The translations under genes were made by a program, and so were the position numbers. 42,882 nt of DNA, from NCBI GenBank assembly GCA_026396675.1, contig JAPLWI010000008.1:1-42882 (forward strand), given 5' to 3'. Origin of the DNA: Candidatus Kaiserbacteria bacterium. Lineage in GTDB: Bacteria > Patescibacteriota > Minisyncoccia > Phycocordibacterales > Phycocordibacteraceae. The notes beneath the pieces are model-generated. The model was not told where the DNA came from, did no database searches, and worked only from the letters and a program-made list of their open reading frames with translations. Positions 23,885 through 33,190 of this stretch are shown here, in pieces. Numbering within the stretch: position 1 is the stretch's first letter; every line of letters begins with the position of its first letter.

Positions 23885-24115
23885 TTATTTAAATTTTTTA
23901 ATGAGTGCCTGCAAAGCGCCAAAACGGTTTGCCATACTCTCGAGAGCGGCGGGCCGCATCAAGAAGATTCCTTGATCGTGCGCGACAACCATAAGTTTTG
24001 TGCCCTTCCCGAGCTTGAGAGCCGCACGAATATCAGCAGGTATAACGATTTGTCCTTTTTCCCCCACAGTTGTGACGCCGACAAGATGCTTCTCTTTTTT
24101 GTTTAATTTAGCCAT
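23885..24115 (-). CDS. AbrB/SpoVT-family DNA-binding regulator
   Basis: 76 aa. The swapped-hairpin AbrB fold is shown by TTVGEKGQIVIPADIRAALKLGKGTKLMV, followed by a short tail with FGALQALIKKF that could help dimerise. It heads the operon with the MacA-like adaptor, ATPase and permease. A GTAGGA/TCCTAC palindrome directly upstream of its start codon is the obvious operator, so it probably represses its own operon. Antitoxin function is unlikely, as no toxin gene is beside it. Confidence 0.9.
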   Translation of the reverse strand: MAKLNKKEKHLVGVTTVGEKGQIVIPADIRAALKLGKGTKLMVVAHDQGIFLMRPAALESMANRFGALQALIKKFK

Positions 24116-24131
24116 GTAGGAAATATCCTAC
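24116..24131 (-). promoter_or_regulatory. probable AbrB-like operator over a leaderless promoter
   Basis: GTAGGA and TCCTAC around AATA form a dyad that touches the start codon. GATATT (24127-24122) inside it lies 6 nt before the ATG and would be the -10 box, so binding would block transcription. Confidence 0.5.
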
Positions 24132-24139
24132 TCTAACGC

Positions 24140-24664
24140 TTATGCCATGTCAATCAATTTGTATATTACAACGCCAGTTATAACACCAAGCACGATGCCC
24201 CCAACAACATCAGAAGGATAATGTACACCGCCAGCGATTCGTGCGACTCCGACTATCAGTCCGGCAGCAAAGAGAAAATATGAGAATTTTTTATTGAAAA
24301 AATAAGTCGCTACCGCGAGTGCGAACATAGTAATAGTGTGCCCCGACGGAAAAGAATACGAAGTATCGGTCAAAAGATGCGAAGTTGAGAGCGCAATAAA
24401 TGGCCGCAGATGATGATAGAAAAGACGAATCGCAGGCGTGATGACAAATCGAGCGACAACGGTAGCGATAATTGCCAAAAAGTATGGCTTCAATACTGCA
24501 ATATTTTTTTCTTTTTTATACGCGCGATACGCGACAAGAATAAAAATCGCAAGCACAAGATAAATAAAATACTCACCAAAAAATACAATCAAAAAATCGC
24601 CTATTATTCCGTGTCCGGAAAGCGAGTGTATCGCGTAAAAAATCGACATGTCGAGCTGGGTCAT
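24140..24664 (-). CDS. PAP2-family membrane phosphatase
   Basis: 174 aa with about five membrane helices. PAP2 signature: motif 1 R80-x6-R87-P88 in IRLFYHHLRP (Arg where Lys is usual), motif 2 PSGH (106-109), motif 3 ARIAGGVHYPSDVVGG (Arg142, His148, Asp152). The family includes undecaprenyl-diphosphate phosphatases (BcrC type) that recycle the cell-wall lipid carrier, as well as lipid phosphatases; the former is the likelier role here. It follows the AbrB-led operon's promoter in the same direction, but separate from it. Confidence 0.9.
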   Translation of the reverse strand: MTQLDMSIFYAIHSLSGHGIIGDFLIVFFGEYFIYLVLAIFILVAYRAYKKEKNIAVLKPYFLAIIATVVARFVITPAIRLFYHHLRPFIALSTSHLLTDTSYSFPSGHTITMFALAVATYFFNKKFSYFLFAAGLIVGVARIAGGVHYPSDVVGGIVLGVITGVVIYKLIDMA

Positions 24665-24694
24665 GATAGTATGAAATGCATCATAACATTTTGC

Positions 24695-24722
24695 TTGCGT
24701 AACCTATTCTTACAGGTGTAAT
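24695..24722 (+). promoter_or_regulatory. tRNA-fMet promoter
   Basis: TTGCGT (24695-24700), a 16-nt spacer and TGTAAT (24717-24722), 12 nt before the tRNA. TTGCGT is also the -35 sequence of lemA. Confidence 0.55.
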
Positions 24723-24734
24723 ATCTTTATATAT

Positions 24735-24805
24735 CGCGGGGTAGAGGAGAGGTACCTCGGGGGGCCCATAACCCCCAGACGTCGGTTCGATTCCGACCCC
24801 CGCAA
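24735..24805 (+). tRNA. initiator tRNA-Met(CAU)
   Basis: 71 nt. The acceptor CGCGGGG/CCCCGCA has the C1-A72 mismatch that marks bacterial initiators. The anticodon stem GGGGG/CCCCC ends in three G-C pairs next to loop CCCATAA, anticodon CAT. T-arm GTCGG/CCGAC. The D-loop is short (AGAGGTA). Discriminator A; CCA is not encoded. Confidence 0.93.
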
Positions 24806-24815
24806 CAAATAATTT

Positions 24816-25394
24816 TTATATTTCTTTAAACTCGCGGAAAACAGATTCGTAGCGCGCGATTGTGCGATGCGCGAGTGATTCAGAAAGATTGAATGCCGAC
24901 CCCTCGTGTGCGATCTGGTTCCGCACTTTATGCGCCTCCCACGCATCTTGTAGCGTACTGAAATCAGCTGGTTCGACACTCTTTAATTTTTCGCCGACGC
25001 CTTCTCCTATAAAGCCGCGCTGTGTGAGCAAATCATCAAGCATAATGTCGGCTTCGATAATCGCCTCGCGCCATTCGCTCGCGCTCGCTCCGCTCGCGAG
25101 CGATTCTATATGTTGCCAGCGCGGCGAAATGTTCATAGTTCCAGGTGCGGGAATAATCGTACTGTAATATTCTTCTTCGCGCTTACGTAATTCAAAAAGA
25201 CGCATTGTTGTATATATGATGACAAAGAGGCCTGCGATTGAGAGTATATATCCGATGTTGGTAACCCAAATCCAGATATGAGTAAGTCCCGTAGAAAATC
25301 CAGCGGCTGTTATTGTTCCTCCATAACACGCGCCGTGCAGGCATTCATAAATAAGCCGAAACCAATATTCGACATTTGTCTGAATTGCGATCAT
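24816..25394 (-). CDS. membrane-anchored protein with a HEPN-like RNxxxH motif
   Basis: 192 aa. An N-terminal region with one or two hydrophobic helices (clearest at 40-62) is followed by a charged helical cytoplasmic part. Near the C-terminus AHKVRNQIAHEG carries R158-N-x3-H163, the form of the HEPN ribonuclease motif, in a helical context that also fits (SLAHRTIARYESVFREF). HEPN proteins are often RNases in defence or toxin systems, but many HEPN-like domains are inactive. Proteins like this are common in CPR genomes as hypotheticals. No antitoxin (for example MNT-type) is adjacent; gatA is upstream and tRNA-fMet downstream. The family call is tentative. Confidence 0.6.
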   Translation of the reverse strand: MIAIQTNVEYWFRLIYECLHGACYGGTITAAGFSTGLTHIWIWVTNIGYILSIAGLFVIIYTTMRLFELRKREEEYYSTIIPAPGTMNISPRWQHIESLASGASASEWREAIIEADIMLDDLLTQRGFIGEGVGEKLKSVEPADFSTLQDAWEAHKVRNQIAHEGSAFNLSESLAHRTIARYESVFREFKEI

Positions 25395-25423
25395 ATATAG
25401 TTAGTATACGCGGTATAAAGAAA

Positions 25424-26866
25424 TCAGAGTGTCTTCTCCACTGTGTTGCCAATTGTGAAAAGCATCTTCTCTGCCTGGTGCGGCGCGGTAAAATGAATAC
25501 CGACAGGAAGCTGCTTCCCTTCTCTCTCCACAAAACCCATCGGAATGGAAATTGCCGGCATGCCTGTGAGATTCGCGAGAATGGTAAAAGCATCTTCGAG
25601 GTAAAGCGAGAGTGGATCTGATTTTTCTCCTATCTTAAATGCTGGTGTTGGCATTGTTGGTGTCGCGATTATGTCGACTTTTTTAAACGCATCGTTGAAT
25701 TCGCGCGTCAGTTGCACCCGAGCGGCAACTGCTTTTCGATAATAAGCATCGATGTATCCCGAAGAAAGCACGAAGGTGCCGAGTAGGACGCGTCGTCGTG
25801 TTTCTTCTCCAAATCCCTCCGTACGCGAGAGAAGATAATCATCGAGAAGTGTTTCGCCACGCGAAGCGTGTCCGTAGCGCATACCGTCGAAACGCGCGAG
25901 GTTGGTCGAAACCTCGGCGAAGTTGATAATGTAATACGCAGCGAGTGCTGGTTTCGCGCTCGGAATTTCAATATCCACAACATTACAACCGGTCTTCTCG
26001 AGCGCCGAAGTAAATCGCTCGAGCATATCTTCCCCAAGTATCCCGGCGAAAAGATTTCTTGGCACACCGACTGTTTTTATTTCTTTTTTGTTTTCCGAAT
26101 ACAAACCATCTGGAATAGTCGTGGAATCAAGTGTGTCTTGCCCGCGAATAGTGTCAAAAAGAATACGCGCGTCCTCAACGGTTTTTGTAATTGGTCCGAC
26201 TTGGTCAAATGACGAAACCGCCGCGATGACGCCCGAACGCGAGACGACACCGTAGGTCGGCTTTAATCCGACAACGCCACAATAACTCGCGGGGCAGCGG
26301 ATTGAACCTCCGGTGTCGGTGCCAAGCGCGGCAATCGCCATATGCGCGGCAACCGCTGCGGCAGAACCACCAGAGGTGCCGCCCGGAACACGCGTTATGT
26401 CATACGGATTTTTCGTGACGCCGAACGCAGAATTCTCGGTCGAGCTCCCAAGCGCGAATTCGTCCATATTGGTACGGCCGATAAAGAGCGCGCCAGCATC
26501 TTTCAACTTTTTTATTACTGTTGCATCGTAGGTCGCGTGGTAATTCGCTAACATTTTTGATGCGGCACTCACGATCTTTCCTTCTATTAAAATATTATCT
26601 TTTATTGCGAGCGGAATTCCGCAAAGCATCGGTGCCGAGCGTCCCGATGCCGATGTTGCATCTTCGTCAATTCGCTTCTGCGCATTTTCAATCGCCGCTT
26701 CATCTGCATCAAATATTTCCAAAAATACATTGAGTTCTGGATTTTTCGCTTTTGCGATTTCGGAACAGGCATCCCAGAGTTCGCGTACTGAAATCCGCCG
26801 GCTGGCGGACTCGGCGCGAAGCGCCCGCGCGGCTTCTGTTATTGTCATTTCATTCAATTTCTTCAT
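25424..26866 (-). CDS. gatA: Asp-tRNA(Asn)/Glu-tRNA(Gln) amidotransferase subunit A
   Basis: Amidase subunit of GatCAB: it releases ammonia from glutamine, which GatB uses to turn Glu-tRNA(Gln) (or Asp-tRNA(Asn)) into the amide form. The protein is 480 aa. The Ser-Ser-Lys triad is complete: Lys89 in GIPLAIKDNI, cis-Ser165 in GGTSGGSAA, nucleophile Ser188 in GTDTGGSIRCPAS. The gene overlaps the end of gatC when read from the first ATG (26866); the ATG at 26848 would avoid the overlap. Palindromes at 26794-26825 and 25858-25870 encode RALRAESASRRIS and HASRGE, both in places where GatA is usually variable. GatB is not in the window. Confidence 0.95.
   Translation of the reverse strand: MKKLNEMTITEAARALRAESASRRISVRELWDACSEIAKAKNPELNVFLEIFDADEAAIENAQKRIDEDATSASGRSAPMLCGIPLAIKDNILIEGKIVSAASKMLANYHATYDATVIKKLKDAGALFIGRTNMDEFALGSSTENSAFGVTKNPYDITRVPGGTSGGSAAAVAAHMAIAALGTDTGGSIRCPASYCGVVGLKPTYGVVSRSGVIAAVSSFDQVGPITKTVEDARILFDTIRGQDTLDSTTIPDGLYSENKKEIKTVGVPRNLFAGILGEDMLERFTSALEKTGCNVVDIEIPSAKPALAAYYIINFAEVSTNLARFDGMRYGHASRGETLLDDYLLSRTEGFGEETRRRVLLGTFVLSSGYIDAYYRKAVAARVQLTREFNDAFKKVDIIATPTMPTPAFKIGEKSDPLSLYLEDAFTILANLTGMPAISIPMGFVEREGKQLPVGIHFTAPHQAEKMLFTIGNTVEKTL
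25858..25870. repeat. intragenic triloop hairpin in gatA
   Basis: CACGC, loop GAA, GCGTG. Same stem as the intergenic hairpin at 179-193 apart from the loop. About 30 bp away, 25897-25916 holds CGAGGTT/AACCTCG with a 6-nt loop. Confidence 0.4.
26794..26825. repeat. two adjacent intragenic hairpins in gatA
   Basis: TCCGCC-GGCT-GGCGGA (26794-26809) and GGCGC-GAA-GCGCC (26813-26825). They encode the Arg/Ala/Ser-rich stretch near the GatA N-terminus. Confidence 0.5.
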
Positions 26867-27149
26867 GTGAAATGATTTGCTTCACAACGAGTGCGTTCTT
26901 TTCACTAGCTGGAAACTGTGTGACAATTTTTTCAGTATACGCGCTCGGCGCGTGCGGCTTCCCATCTTCGCGCATTACATTGTGAAGTGCTGGTATTTCT
27001 TCTTTTACATCTGACAATTCAAGTTTCTCGAGCTGTCCGATATATGCGAGTATCGCATCGAACTCGCTCGTAAATTTCTCGAGATCTGCATCATCTATTT
27101 TGATACGCGCGAGCGTCGCGAGCTTTTTTACCTCTTCCTTCGTTGCCAT
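26850..27149 (-). CDS. gatC: Asp-tRNA(Asn)/Glu-tRNA(Gln) amidotransferase subunit C
   Basis: 99 aa, the usual size. It wraps around GatA and GatB and stabilises the complex. KKLATLARIKIDDADLEKFTSEFDAILAYIGQLEKL is the family-typical N-terminal helical pair, and MREDGKPHAPSAYTEKI matches the C-terminal part. It comes directly before gatA. TACACT lies 7 nt upstream of the ATG, so a leaderless start from within the 13-bp gap behind ligA is possible. Confidence 0.93.
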   Translation of the reverse strand: MATKEEVKKLATLARIKIDDADLEKFTSEFDAILAYIGQLEKLELSDVKEEIPALHNVMREDGKPHAPSAYTEKIVTQFPASEKNALVVKQIISHEEIE

Positions 27150-27162
27150 TATCCGCAGTGTA

Positions 27163-29160
<1,998 letters not shown>

Positions 29161-29185
29161 TTACTACTATACCAGCTCGGTGATT

Positions 29186-29770
29186 TTAGTAATGGGAGCT
29201 GAGGCCGCGCGACACAAAGCGAGCTCCGTTCGGATTCTGTACAGTACTACATGGAACATCATAGCCCTGAGAATAAATATAAGTTGTGCCAGTATTTGGT
29301 GCTGGTTTGTACACAGTCACATCCGCACAATGCTTACCTGTATCAAGCGAGAGACGTTCTGTAACAACCCACTGGACTCCCATCGTATATGAGACTATGC
29401 CCGTTGGGAAAGTTGTTGGGAAATCTGCATTAGCGCCGTCGCACATCATTTTGGGCGCAGATGAAGGTTGGATTGACGGAAATGCAAAAATATTCTGATT
29501 CTGCCCTTGATCAGCATACAGCGCGCACTCGAGACCAGCGTCAGCGGCATAAAATGCGTACTGCGATTCAGTGGCGGATGAAGCGAGCATTTGCTGTTTA
29601 TAAGCGAGCGAGCCGAGTGCTAGACCAAGTGTCAGCATCACAGACATAAATATAACGGCAACCAGTAACGCAAACCCGCGCTTCACGCGAAAAACCAAGA
29701 ACCAACCTCCAAGAACCAAACGAATTCCATTTGGTTCTTGCGATTTGAGATTTGAGATTTTTATTGCCAT
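29186..29770 (-). CDS. PilX-like minor pilin
   Basis: 194 aa from the ATG at 29770, which overlaps the stop of the upstream pilin gene (ATGGCAATAA). The class III signal is KRGFALLVAVIFMSVMLTLGL, followed by SATESQYAFYAADAGLECALYADQ, as in PilX-type minor pilins. The leader before the cleavage site is long (about 32 residues) and its middle (SQEPNGIRLVLGG) is encoded by a palindrome (29710-29740). A C-terminal region with two Cys in the segment around KHCADVTVYKP could form a disulfide. Last gene of the pilus locus. Confidence 0.8.
   Translation of the reverse strand: MAIKISNLKSQEPNGIRLVLGGWFLVFRVKRGFALLVAVIFMSVMLTLGLALGSLAYKQQMLASSATESQYAFYAADAGLECALYADQGQNQNIFAFPSIQPSSAPKMMCDGANADFPTTFPTGIVSYTMGVQWVVTERLSLDTGKHCADVTVYKPAPNTGTTYIYSQGYDVPCSTVQNPNGARFVSRGLSSHY
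29710..29740. repeat. palindrome in a prepilin leader
   Basis: CAAGAACCAAA and TTTGGTTCTTG form 11-bp arms around a 9-nt loop that contains GAATTC. A further CCAAGAACCAA lies at 29695-29705, and the tandem GATTTGAGATTTGAGA follows. Together they encode the extra residues of the leader. Confidence 0.55.
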
Positions 29771-30192
29771 GGCGTGAGGTGGTCGGTAATGGCCACCGAA
29801 TAGGTAGTTCCGTGGAAACTCCAAGAGACAGTTGAAACAATCTTTTCATCCTCATCAGTCATAGCAGTCGCTTGAATTTTACGTGTAAAAGTTGTTGAAA
29901 TTCCTAGATTTGGAGCTGGATAGTTTATCCCTGTTCCGAGTGAAAAAATAAAATTGGTCCAAGCAACGGTTGATGCATCTGCACCAGTATGTACTTCGAG
30001 ATATTTGTTGTCGCGAATAGAGCGCACATATTCGATTCCTTCTTGTGCGAGATATGAGGCAGTAAGTTGGTCGCGCGAGATTTCTGCGGCGACAATGGCG
30101 CGATTCGCCGCATAGAGCGGTCCAGCTACAGCAATGGTAAGAATGGTAATGGCAACCATGGTCTCTATAAGAGTAAAGCCGTTGTTTTTCAT
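29761..30192 (-). CDS. PilV-like minor pilin
   Basis: 143 aa. Prepilin signal MKNNGFTLIETMVAITILTIAVAG with Glu5 of the mature protein, then RDQLTASYLAQEGIEYVRSIRDN, a pattern typical of PilV-like minor pilins in CPR and other bacteria. The start overlaps the upstream pilin stop by ATGA, so the genes are translationally coupled. Probably part of the tip complex that primes pilus assembly. Confidence 0.85.
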   Translation of the reverse strand: MKNNGFTLIETMVAITILTIAVAGPLYAANRAIVAAEISRDQLTASYLAQEGIEYVRSIRDNKYLEVHTGADASTVAWTNFIFSLGTGINYPAPNLGISTTFTRKIQATAMTDEDEKIVSTVSWSFHGTTYSVAITDHLTPWQ

Positions 30193-30767
30193 AAGTCAGT
30201 GCCTCGCATAGTTGCGCTTGTTTCTACCACAAATGGTTGGATCTTATTTTTTGGACCGTAGGAGACAGTACCGGAGATAATAATAGTGACATATGGTTGA
30301 GAAATATCACTTGATGGGGCGCCGGAAACAATAAATGTGAGTGAAGTAACATTTACTACTGGATCGGTAAGTACAACATCATTTTGAGTGATGGAGCCAT
30401 TACCATTACTGTCAACAGAACGCTTATAATTTATCGTTGCACCACTTGCATTTACCACAGAAAAACTGGTGCAACCAGAACAATTTAAGCCATCATTGTA
30501 ATCCGTGCCTGTACGAATCGTGCGCGTCATTGTCTCAAGTGCAAAAGAAAGATTATCGATGCCTGTCGCCATTCCCTGCGCTTGCCGTGTAATGCCGATC
30601 ATCATAATGTATGCGCCTGAAACAAGCGTCATGATGAGCGCGAAGAGTCCGACAGCGACCATAAGTTCAATAAGCGTATACCCAGACACCCACCGTGCCG
30701 TCGGAATTCTCCGCGCTTCGCGCAACGGCACATTGGGTGTATGGGTATAACCGCGAGTTTTTTTCAT
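30189..30767 (-). CDS. PilW-like minor pilin with an extended leader
   Basis: 192 aa from the ATG at 30767, which overlaps the upstream stop (ATGA); an ATG at 30773 is the alternative. The pilin helix is GYTLIELMVAVGLFALIMTLV. A leader of about 30 residues precedes it, much longer than the usual 5-10. Its middle, NVPLREARRIPTARWV, is encoded by a 55-bp palindromic segment (30686-30740). Minor pilin of the priming complex by analogy with PilW/PilJ-like proteins. It has the Cys pair CSGC. Confidence 0.82.
   Translation of the reverse strand: MKKTRGYTHTPNVPLREARRIPTARWVSGYTLIELMVAVGLFALIMTLVSGAYIMMIGITRQAQGMATGIDNLSFALETMTRTIRTGTDYNDGLNCSGCTSFSVVNASGATINYKRSVDSNGNGSITQNDVVLTDPVVNVTSLTFIVSGAPSSDISQPYVTIIISGTVSYGPKNKIQPFVVETSATMRGTDL
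30686..30740. repeat. 55-bp palindromic insert in a prepilin leader
   Basis: Arms of 16 nt match at 14 positions (ACACCCACCGTGCCGT and ACGGCACATTGGGTGT); inside lies GCGC-TTC-GCGC. In frame, it adds NVPLREARRIPTARWV to the leader. Size and behaviour recall palindromic elements inserted in genes of Rickettsia. Confidence 0.6.
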
Positions 30768-31354
30768 GGGCATTGTGTGGCGTTCGCAGTTATTTGTCCT
30801 GATGACGCGACCGAAACATATTTTTCGTCTCCCTGTGGCGACATGACCACAACGCATGCCTTTGCATATGAAGAATTATATCCGTTTATGTGCGCATCAG
30901 GGTTTGGGCGTGAGAATACGACGTCAAGCGACGAGATATTACACGACGTATCCGCACAGATTTTACTTATGGTGATGCCATTGTTGAGCGTGTAGGTTTG
31001 TACCGGAGGAGCATCCCCAGCAGTATAAAGACCGTCCCCTAGCTTGCAGTCCGGGGGCATATTCACACAAGACTGGCCGTCTGATGTGTCGGCAAAAAGT
31101 ATAAACGAATTCCCTGTTTGGAAATGCACCCCGTATCCGGCATTTGAGATCGTGTTCGCTGCACGGCTGCCAAGACCATAATTCTCAGCATTACGCAAAG
31201 TTAGAGCGATATCATACGCCGTATTCGTAAGGACAAGCGTTTTATTAAACGAACTCTGACTTGTAAGAACTATCGACATAATGATGCCGATAATCGCCAA
31301 CACAACCAAAAGTTCAACTAATGAAAAACCTCGACGAAAAGAAATGGATTCCAT
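30764..31354 (-). CDS. GspH/FimT-like minor pilin
   Basis: 196 aa. Leader MESISFRRG, then FSLVELLVVLAIIGIIMSIVL, and a globular domain with NTAYDIALTLRNAENYGLGSR as in FimT/GspH proteins. FimT-like minor pilins can bind DNA during uptake; whether this one does is unknown. The start lies 37 bp inside the end of pilD. Confidence 0.85.
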   Translation of the reverse strand: MESISFRRGFSLVELLVVLAIIGIIMSIVLTSQSSFNKTLVLTNTAYDIALTLRNAENYGLGSRAANTISNAGYGVHFQTGNSFILFADTSDGQSCVNMPPDCKLGDGLYTAGDAPPVQTYTLNNGITISKICADTSCNISSLDVVFSRPNPDAHINGYNSSYAKACVVVMSPQGDEKYVSVASSGQITANATQCP

Positions 31355-32082
31355 TGGATAAAATATGCGAGAAGGAAGCCAGCCGCGAGAAATGGCGCGA
31401 ACGGCACCTCAATTCCCATTCTAGTTCCTCGAGGCCTCGACAACAATATGACAATGCCGATAATTGCACCAATCCAAAACGAAAAAACGAAACCCGGAAA
31501 CGCGGACGAGCCGGTGAGAACCGCTAGACCAAATGCAAATGGCGTATCTGCGAGACCCATCGCGCGTCCGCGCGAGAAAAAGTGAATGAGTGCGAGAAAA
31601 AGTGCGATACAAAGAGCGGCCAGAAGTGTTGAATAAAATGCGGCAAGAGACGGTGCGAGCAAAAAACCAGTTATTGAACCCGCCACTACGAATGTCGTGA
31701 GAAGCGTCGGCGGCAATATCTGATGAACTAGGTCGTAAAGCACAAGTGCGAGAAGCGCTCCGAGTGAAATGAACATGCAAAACAGCGCCATTCCGAAACC
31801 GATTTTCAAATATGATAGCGTGAAGAGCCCTCCGAGCAGGATTTCAGTCAATGGTGATACGAAAGAAACGCGCGCGCTGCAGCAGCGCGCGCGACCACGC
31901 GAGGCGATGTAAGAGATAATCGGAATGAGAGAGAGCGGCGTGAGTAGCGAATCACATGCATCGCAACGAGAACGACCGGTGAGAAATCCCTGCCCAGTAT
32001 TGAGCCGTGCGACGATTACCCCGACGAAACTCGCGATGATTGCGCCAAGTGCAAATACTATGACGATTGAAAATATCTCCAT
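31318..32082 (-). CDS. pilD: prepilin peptidase / N-methyltransferase PilD
   Basis: 254 aa integral membrane aspartic protease that cuts and methylates prepilins. The two catalytic Asp are in LVLYDLVHQILPP and MGLADTPFAFGLAV. The cytoplasmic zinc loop has the first CxxC (CDACDSLL), but the second reads RGRARCCSARVS: the first Cys of that pair is Ala and a neighbour has become Cys. That spot is encoded by a perfect 11-bp palindrome (31869-31893). Its start has TATACT 9 nt upstream, so it probably has its own promoter behind the two pilin genes. Confidence 0.93.
   Translation of the reverse strand: MEIFSIVIVFALGAIIASFVGVIVARLNTGQGFLTGRSRCDACDSLLTPLSLIPIISYIASRGRARCCSARVSFVSPLTEILLGGLFTLSYLKIGFGMALFCMFISLGALLALVLYDLVHQILPPTLLTTFVVAGSITGFLLAPSLAAFYSTLLAALCIALFLALIHFFSRGRAMGLADTPFAFGLAVLTGSSAFPGFVFSFWIGAIIGIVILLSRPRGTRMGIEVPFAPFLAAGFLLAYFIQWNPFLFVEVFH
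31869..31893. repeat. intragenic triloop palindrome in pilD
   Basis: CGCGCGCGCTG, loop CAG, CAGCGCGCGCG. It encodes RARCCSAR, exactly at the second zinc Cys pair. Confidence 0.55.
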
Positions 32083-32103
32083 ATAAAATTAAGTATAACG
32101 TAA

Positions 32104-32129
32104 CACGACCCCGCCAAGGCGGGGTCGTG
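32104..32129 (-). terminator. 12-bp hairpin after the tandem pilins
   Basis: CACGACCCCGCC and GGCGGGGTCGTG with AA between them. It lies between the second major pilin and pilD. No T-run follows in the minus direction (TTACGTTATACT), so it may be a transcript-stabilising or attenuating hairpin rather than a full terminator. Confidence 0.5.
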
Positions 32130-32151
32130 CATTTCCGCATATTTTTATCGA

Positions 32152-32607
32152 CTAGCAGTGCGTGGCAGTAGCACCAAGCGCTGATTCTGTAGTTGTTGAC
32201 ACTCCAGTACTATCAACACAGAAGTATGTTCCCTGCGTCGCAACAAGTGCCGCTGACACTGCATATGCAGCGCCCTTGATGGCTACATTGCAGGTTATCG
32301 TGCCGTTATTGTTTGCCTTCAGAGCTCCTGCAATCTGATTTTGAATAGTCGTGTCGGCGATAACTGTGCTGGCAGCGCCAGCCGCAGTGCAGTCGCTTAC
32401 GAGCGCAGCATTGGTGCCGTAATTGCCGTTCGTGGTGTTGTAGATTGCGGCCTGCGTCCTAATACCATCTAGATCGGACATAACAGCGGCATCATTGCCC
32501 TTGGAGCGGGCGGTGTTAAGCGAAGCCAATACAACAGCCGACAAGATACCAATTATTGCGATGACGACGAGAAGTTCAATAAGTGTAAAACCGCGTGATT
32601 TTTTCAT
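32152..32607 (-). CDS. type IV pilin, major-type (copy 2)
   Basis: 151 aa. Short leader MKKSRG, cleavage before FTLIELLVVIAIIGILSAVV, then LASLNTARSKG. The N-terminal 30 residues equal those of the neighbouring pilin; the globular parts differ. Cys pairs near ALVSDCTAAG, GTITCNVAI, YFCVDS and TATHC could form disulfides. With the neighbour it is the best candidate for the main pilus subunit. Confidence 0.92.
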   Translation of the reverse strand: MKKSRGFTLIELLVVIAIIGILSAVVLASLNTARSKGNDAAVMSDLDGIRTQAAIYNTTNGNYGTNAALVSDCTAAGAASTVIADTTIQNQIAGALKANNNGTITCNVAIKGAAYAVSAALVATQGTYFCVDSTGVSTTTESALGATATHC

Positions 32608-32635
32608 GTTATTTTGATTAATTAATTATTTCTAA

Positions 32636-33115
32636 CTACGGGCATACCAACTGAGGACTTGGCATGGCAGCAGTCACTTGCTTCGATGTACCTGCCGAAT
32701 CCACGCACCAATATGCTGACGCTGGTGCAACAAGCTTTATTGCAAAAGAGTATTGTGTCGTCGAACTATCACAAATTATCTTAGCGGTATTAGCCAACTT
32801 CTGTGCATCAGTTCCAGAGCCGCCACTTGCAGTCACTGCAGCAACAAGAGCTTTTGTGATTACCGAGTCGGCCCACATAGTACCAGTTGTTGCAGCGCAT
32901 GTCGCTTGGGCAGTTCCATAGGTATTGCTAGTGTTACCGTAGAAAATCTCTGCCTGCGTCGCAACAGCCGACGCATCAGACTGAATGGCAGCATCTTGAC
33001 CCTTCGAGCGAGCGGTGTTAAGCGATGCAAGAACAACTGCTGACAAAATACCGATGATAGCGATGACTACGAGTAATTCGATGAGCGTAAAGCCCAGTAA
33101 ACGATTTTTGTACAT
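32636..33115 (-). CDS. type IV pilin, major-type (copy 1)
   Basis: 159 aa. Leader MYKNRLLG, then FTLIELLVVIAIIGILSAVV and LASLNTARSKGQDAAIQSDA. Shared ends (SYWCVDSAG-type segment, final Cys) show that the two pilin genes arose by tandem duplication. First gene after pilC, with TATTAT 5 nt before the ATG, so it may have its own strong leaderless promoter, as expected for an abundant subunit. Confidence 0.92.
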   Translation of the reverse strand: MYKNRLLGFTLIELLVVIAIIGILSAVVLASLNTARSKGQDAAIQSDASAVATQAEIFYGNTSNTYGTAQATCAATTGTMWADSVITKALVAAVTASGGSGTDAQKLANTAKIICDSSTTQYSFAIKLVAPASAYWCVDSAGTSKQVTAAMPSPQLVCP

Positions 33116-33190
33116 AAATTATAATATGCGGTTAATAGATAAATTGTACGCCGTTTAAACCTCCGCAGGAACAGGGCTGTGGATAGCGGA

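Noticed and set aside
24140-25394. HEPN/MNT toxin-antitoxin pair
   Set aside because: No nucleotidyltransferase or other antitoxin-like gene borders the RNxxxH protein.
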